Source of the DNA: Burkholderia contaminans
GTDB taxonomy: Bacteria > Pseudomonadota > Gammaproteobacteria > Burkholderiales > Burkholderiaceae
Direction: 5' to 3'
DNA length: 64,000 bases
Assembly (NCBI RefSeq): GCF_029633825.1
Contig: NZ_CP090641.1
Span: 1,178,001-1,242,000, forward strand
Position 1 is the stretch's first letter. Each line of letters begins with the position of its first letter. The position numbers were made by a program, and so were the translations under genes. The notes beneath the pieces are model-generated. The model did not search any database and was not told the DNA's origin. It worked only from the letters and a program-made list of their open reading frames with translations. Positions 61,299-64,000 of the stretch are shown piece after piece.

Positions 61299-63413
61299 TC
61301 AGATCGCCGTAATCGTCGGCGCGACGGCGGCCGGATCGGTGAGGCTGGGCTTGCCGGTTTCGACGTGCCCCGCGATGCGGCGCGTCCATCCGGCGTTCCC
61401 CGCCACGGCGAACTGCAGGTCGTACCAGTGGCTGCTGCACGACAGATCCCAGCGCGCCTCGACGCGCTGCCCTGCCGGCACCGTCAGCGTGCGCGGTGCG
61501 CCACCGTACGCGACATCGGTGGCCGTGACCGTGAGCGTGCCGGTGCCCGCGTTGGCGATCGTCACGTACACGTCTCCGTTGGCCGTGTCGTAGCACGGCG
61601 TGATTTCAGGCTTCGCGCCGGCATCGGCCGCGGCCGACCCCGCGAAACGCCGGAAATAACCGTTCGGCCCCCACACGCTCACCAGGTAGTTGCCGTTCGC
61701 GTCGAGCGCCCACGTATCGGTCAGCTGCTTGCCCGCTTCGACCGTATAGCGGCGCGGCATCGCGGTCGCATCCCCCGTATAGACCCAGAAGTGCGCGCCC
61801 TGCGTGCCGGTATTCGCGAACGTCAGCGCGTAGCCCTGCGCCTGGAGCTGGCCGGTCACATGCAGTTCGTACGGCAGCGCGCGCGCCGGCCGCGTGCCGG
61901 GTTCCTGCGCGCTCACGACCTGCTGCGCGGTGCTGGCCGGCGCGGTCTGCGACGACGCACGCGAGCACTGCAGGTCCGCCTGCGCGACATACGCTTGCGT
62001 GCTCGGCAGGGTCGGCAGCGTGGCATCCGATTTCGAGAAGTCGAGCGCCGACGTCAGGTCGCCGCAGATCGCGCGGCGCCACGGCGAGATGTTCGTTTCC
62101 ATCACGCCGAAGCGCTTCTCGATGAATTGCAGCACCGACGTGTGATCGAAGACCTGCGAGCAGACGAAGCCGCCCTTCGACCACGGCGAGACCACGAACA
62201 TCGGCACGCGCGGGCCGAGGCCGTACGGCAGGTTGTCGGCCGTGTACGTGCCGGTCTGCGTCGAGGTCACGACGTTGTGCCGCTCGAGCGACACGTCCAC
62301 CGTACTCATGCCGGAGCCCGGCAGCGTCGGCGCCGACGGCGGCACGACGTGATCGAAGAAGCCGTCGTTCTCGTCGTACATGACGAGCAGGACCGTCTTG
62401 CTCCAGACGTCCGGATTCGACGTCAGCGCATCGAGGATCGTCGACAGGTAGTACGCGCCGTACAGCGGCGTGAACTTCGGATGCTCCGAATACGCGGCCG
62501 GCGGCAGCAGCCACGATACCTGCGGCAGCGCGTTCGCCTGCACGTCGGCCTTCAGCTGCGTGATCGGGCGCGTGCTCATCCCGCGCGTCTGCAGCGACGA
62601 ACCGGCCGGCGCATTCACGAAGTTGTCGAAGCACGCGAGCATGTTCGTGCCGTAGTTGCCGGTGAAGTTGTCGAACCCGGTGCCCTGCTGGTAGATCTGC
62701 CACGAGATACCTGCTTTCTCGAGGCGCTCCGGGTAGGTCGTCCAGCTGAAGGGCGGCAACTTGATCTTGTCGAACTGGTTGTCGATGTAGTCGGTGTTGT
62801 CGAGCAGCGGGCCGCCGCCCGTGCCGAGCGGGTCGACCATGCCCGTCATCAGGTACATGCGGTTCGGGTGCGTATTGCCCGGAATCGAGCAGAAGTAGTT
62901 GTCGCACACCGTAAACGCATCGGCGAGTGCATAGTGGAACGGAATGTCGTCGCGGACGTGGTAACCCATCGTCATGTTCGACTTCTGCACCGCCCATTGA
63001 TCCGCGCGGCCGTTGTCGATCGCGCCGTGCGCCGTCGCCCACGTATGCGGCAGGCCGCCGATACATTGCGCGTTGACGCCCGGGTCGGTCGTGTCGTAGC
63101 GGAACGGCGCGATCACGCTCGTCTTGTCCTCCTGACGCGGCTGGAACCATACCGGCTTGCCGTTCGGCAGCGTGACAGGGAAGCGGTCGTTGTAGCCGCG
63201 CACGCCGCTCAGGTGACCGAGGTAGTGGTCGAACGAGCGGTTTTCCTGCATGAACACGACGATGTGCTGGACATCCTGGATCGTGCCCGTGACGGAATTC
63301 GGCTCGATCGCCAGCGCCTTGCGGATCGATTCGGGCAGCAGTGCGGTGGCGGCGGTCGCACCGGCGAGGCCGGCGGAGAACTTCAGAAAGTCGCGTCGCG
63401 AATGGATGGCCAT
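61299..63413 (-). CDS. plcN: Phosphocholine-specific phospholipase C
   Basis: 704 residues, the normal length of this secreted family. A Tat signal (SRRDFLKFS, RR at 6-7) precedes the catalytic domain, which contains FMQENRSFDHYLGHL and the metal-site segments HPNRMYLMTG and YDENDGFFDHV. Two C-terminal beta domains (DUF756, about 505-595 and 605-690) bind membranes. It hydrolyses phosphatidylcholine or sphingomyelin to phosphocholine, a virulence and phosphate/choline-scavenging activity in Burkholderia. The symbol follows the non-haemolytic naming in Pseudomonas and is approximate. It is transcribed leftward after a small lipoprotein gene. Confidence 0.92.
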   Translation of the reverse strand: MAIHSRRDFLKFSAGLAGATAATALLPESIRKALAIEPNSVTGTIQDVQHIVVFMQENRSFDHYLGHLSGVRGYNDRFPVTLPNGKPVWFQPRQEDKTSVIAPFRYDTTDPGVNAQCIGGLPHTWATAHGAIDNGRADQWAVQKSNMTMGYHVRDDIPFHYALADAFTVCDNYFCSIPGNTHPNRMYLMTGMVDPLGTGGGPLLDNTDYIDNQFDKIKLPPFSWTTYPERLEKAGISWQIYQQGTGFDNFTGNYGTNMLACFDNFVNAPAGSSLQTRGMSTRPITQLKADVQANALPQVSWLLPPAAYSEHPKFTPLYGAYYLSTILDALTSNPDVWSKTVLLVMYDENDGFFDHVVPPSAPTLPGSGMSTVDVSLERHNVVTSTQTGTYTADNLPYGLGPRVPMFVVSPWSKGGFVCSQVFDHTSVLQFIEKRFGVMETNISPWRRAICGDLTSALDFSKSDATLPTLPSTQAYVAQADLQCSRASSQTAPASTAQQVVSAQEPGTRPARALPYELHVTGQLQAQGYALTFANTGTQGAHFWVYTGDATAMPRRYTVEAGKQLTDTWALDANGNYLVSVWGPNGYFRRFAGSAAADAGAKPEITPCYDTANGDVYVTIANAGTGTLTVTATDVAYGGAPRTLTVPAGQRVEARWDLSCSSHWYDLQFAVAGNAGWTRRIAGHVETGKPSLTDPAAVAPTITAI

Positions 63414-63455
63414 GCTGGTTGCTCTTGATTGGATTTCTGGTGGAAACGGCCGGGA

Positions 63456-63659
63456 TCAGGAAGCGGGCGAGGAAGCAGGTGCGGTGAATCCGGGCGGGCA
63501 GTGCATCTGCGCGGTGGCGACCACGCCGCCGCCGCAAGCGGCCTTCTGCTGTGCGACGGGTGCGGCGGGTGCCGTCACGTCGTCGTTGCAGGCGCCGAGG
63601 AGTGCGGTCAGCGCGATCAGACCAGCGACCGCGAAGGGCCGTAGGGCCGAGTTTCGCAT
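63456..63659 (-). CDS. Small lipoprotein upstream of phospholipase C
   Basis: 67 residues: lipobox ALLGAC, then a short linker and a tail with two further cysteines (KAACGGGVVATAQMHCPPG) likely to form a disulfide. ATG 63659 is chosen because GGAGAGACG precedes it; the ATG at 63707 gives a longer, less signal-like N-terminus. It ends 42 bp before the phospholipase C start on the same strand, so it is probably co-transcribed and may serve in export or folding of the enzyme. No named family. Confidence 0.7.
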   Translation of the reverse strand: MRNSALRPFAVAGLIALTALLGACNDDVTAPAAPVAQQKAACGGGVVATAQMHCPPGFTAPASSPAS

Positions 63660-63974
63660 AACGTCTCTCCGTGGAGGTGACGACGTGACCCAGGCGCGGG
63701 TGCGCACCGGTCATATCGACGGCGAGATGCTAATTTCAGCGTGTTACACGACGGTGTCGCGTCAAGAGGCGGGCGGCGTGCACGCAAATAGCGGCACGTG
63801 TCGGGGCGGAAGAGAGTGCGAAACGTAATGCAATAGAAAGATTCGCATTACTTCGTTTTGCCGTAGCGATCGAAGCAGGTCCGTCGCCATCCCGGTTGTG
63901 AAACGAATCGCGAAGCTTCCTTGACGGGCCGGCAACCGCAGCAGCCGGCCCGCATACGGTGAAACAGGCGGCGC
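63660..63974. other. Intergenic region upstream of the lipoprotein and phospholipase genes
   Basis: 315 bases holding the leftward promoter. An 8-bp perfect hairpin GGGCCGGC (63926-63933) with GCCGGCCC (63944-63951) lies 24 bases past the stop of the next gene to the right, without a T-tract; it may be that gene's terminator or a processing site. No coding frame seen. Confidence 0.45.
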
Positions 63975-64000
63975 TCAGCCTTCCGCCATCATCAGCAATT
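63975..64000 (-). CDS. Extreme C-terminus of a leftward gene entering from the right
   Basis: A minus-strand frame ends with TGA at 63975-63977 after the residues LLMMAEG and continues out of the window. The hairpin at 63926-63951 just after it supports a real gene end. Nothing can be said about its function. Confidence 0.3.

Overview
The window is very GC-rich, densely coded DNA whose gene content matches a Burkholderia species, most likely of the B. cepacia complex and probably a secondary chromosome. The pointers are paired DUF4148 proteins, a choline ChoXWV transporter with a GlxA/AraC-type regulator, a phosphocholine-specific phospholipase C, a giant Burkholderia-type Hep/Hag trimeric autotransporter and DUF2827 proteins. 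The species assignment is inference; there is no rRNA or other marker here, and no tRNA, insertion sequence, prophage or CRISPR array was seen.

Layout. 0-10 kb: end of a membrane protein, a QseBC/PmrAB-like two-component system with a candidate TTAA-type operator before a cytochrome b561 gene, two DUF4148 secreted proteins, an Asp/Asn beta-hydroxylase, an ASCH protein, a MoaD-like/BNR-propeller pair, and a LysR regulator divergent from a PACE efflux gene. 10-15 kb: choline import (choV, choW, regulator, choX, leftward, ending at an intrinsic terminator). 15-21 kb: a DUF2339/DUF3999 pair and a lytic transglycosylase. 21-25 kb: a Kdp remnant, an intact kdpB without kdpA, kdpC or kdpD, followed by a frameshifted kdpE. 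25-27 kb: small metabolic genes.

27-38 kb holds a ten-gene leftward catabolic operon (outer-membrane channel, alpha/beta hydrolase, extradiol-type dioxygenase, Rieske ferredoxin, FAD monooxygenase, MFS transporter, cyclase-type hydrolase, cupin, FAH-family enzyme, NAD-dependent dehydrogenase) under a divergent NodD/LinR-like LysR gene. The enzyme set reads as hydroxylation, ring cleavage and hydrolysis of an aromatic or heteroaromatic compound, but the substrate is not identifiable from sequence.

39-61 kb is the most striking part: a 2716-residue trimeric autotransporter with a Ser/Thr-rich stalk of 14- and 18-residue repeats, an OmpA-family lipoprotein, four DUF2827 proteins, an FkbM-TPR-GT9-like fusion, a second methyltransferase and a double-domain glycosyltransferase. 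I infer a dedicated surface-adhesin modification locus. It contains two AT-rich islands, one of which carries a candidate sRNA ending at a strong terminator. 61-64 kb: phospholipase C with a small lipoprotein gene in front; its product phosphocholine could, after dephosphorylation, feed the choline transporter at 10-15 kb.
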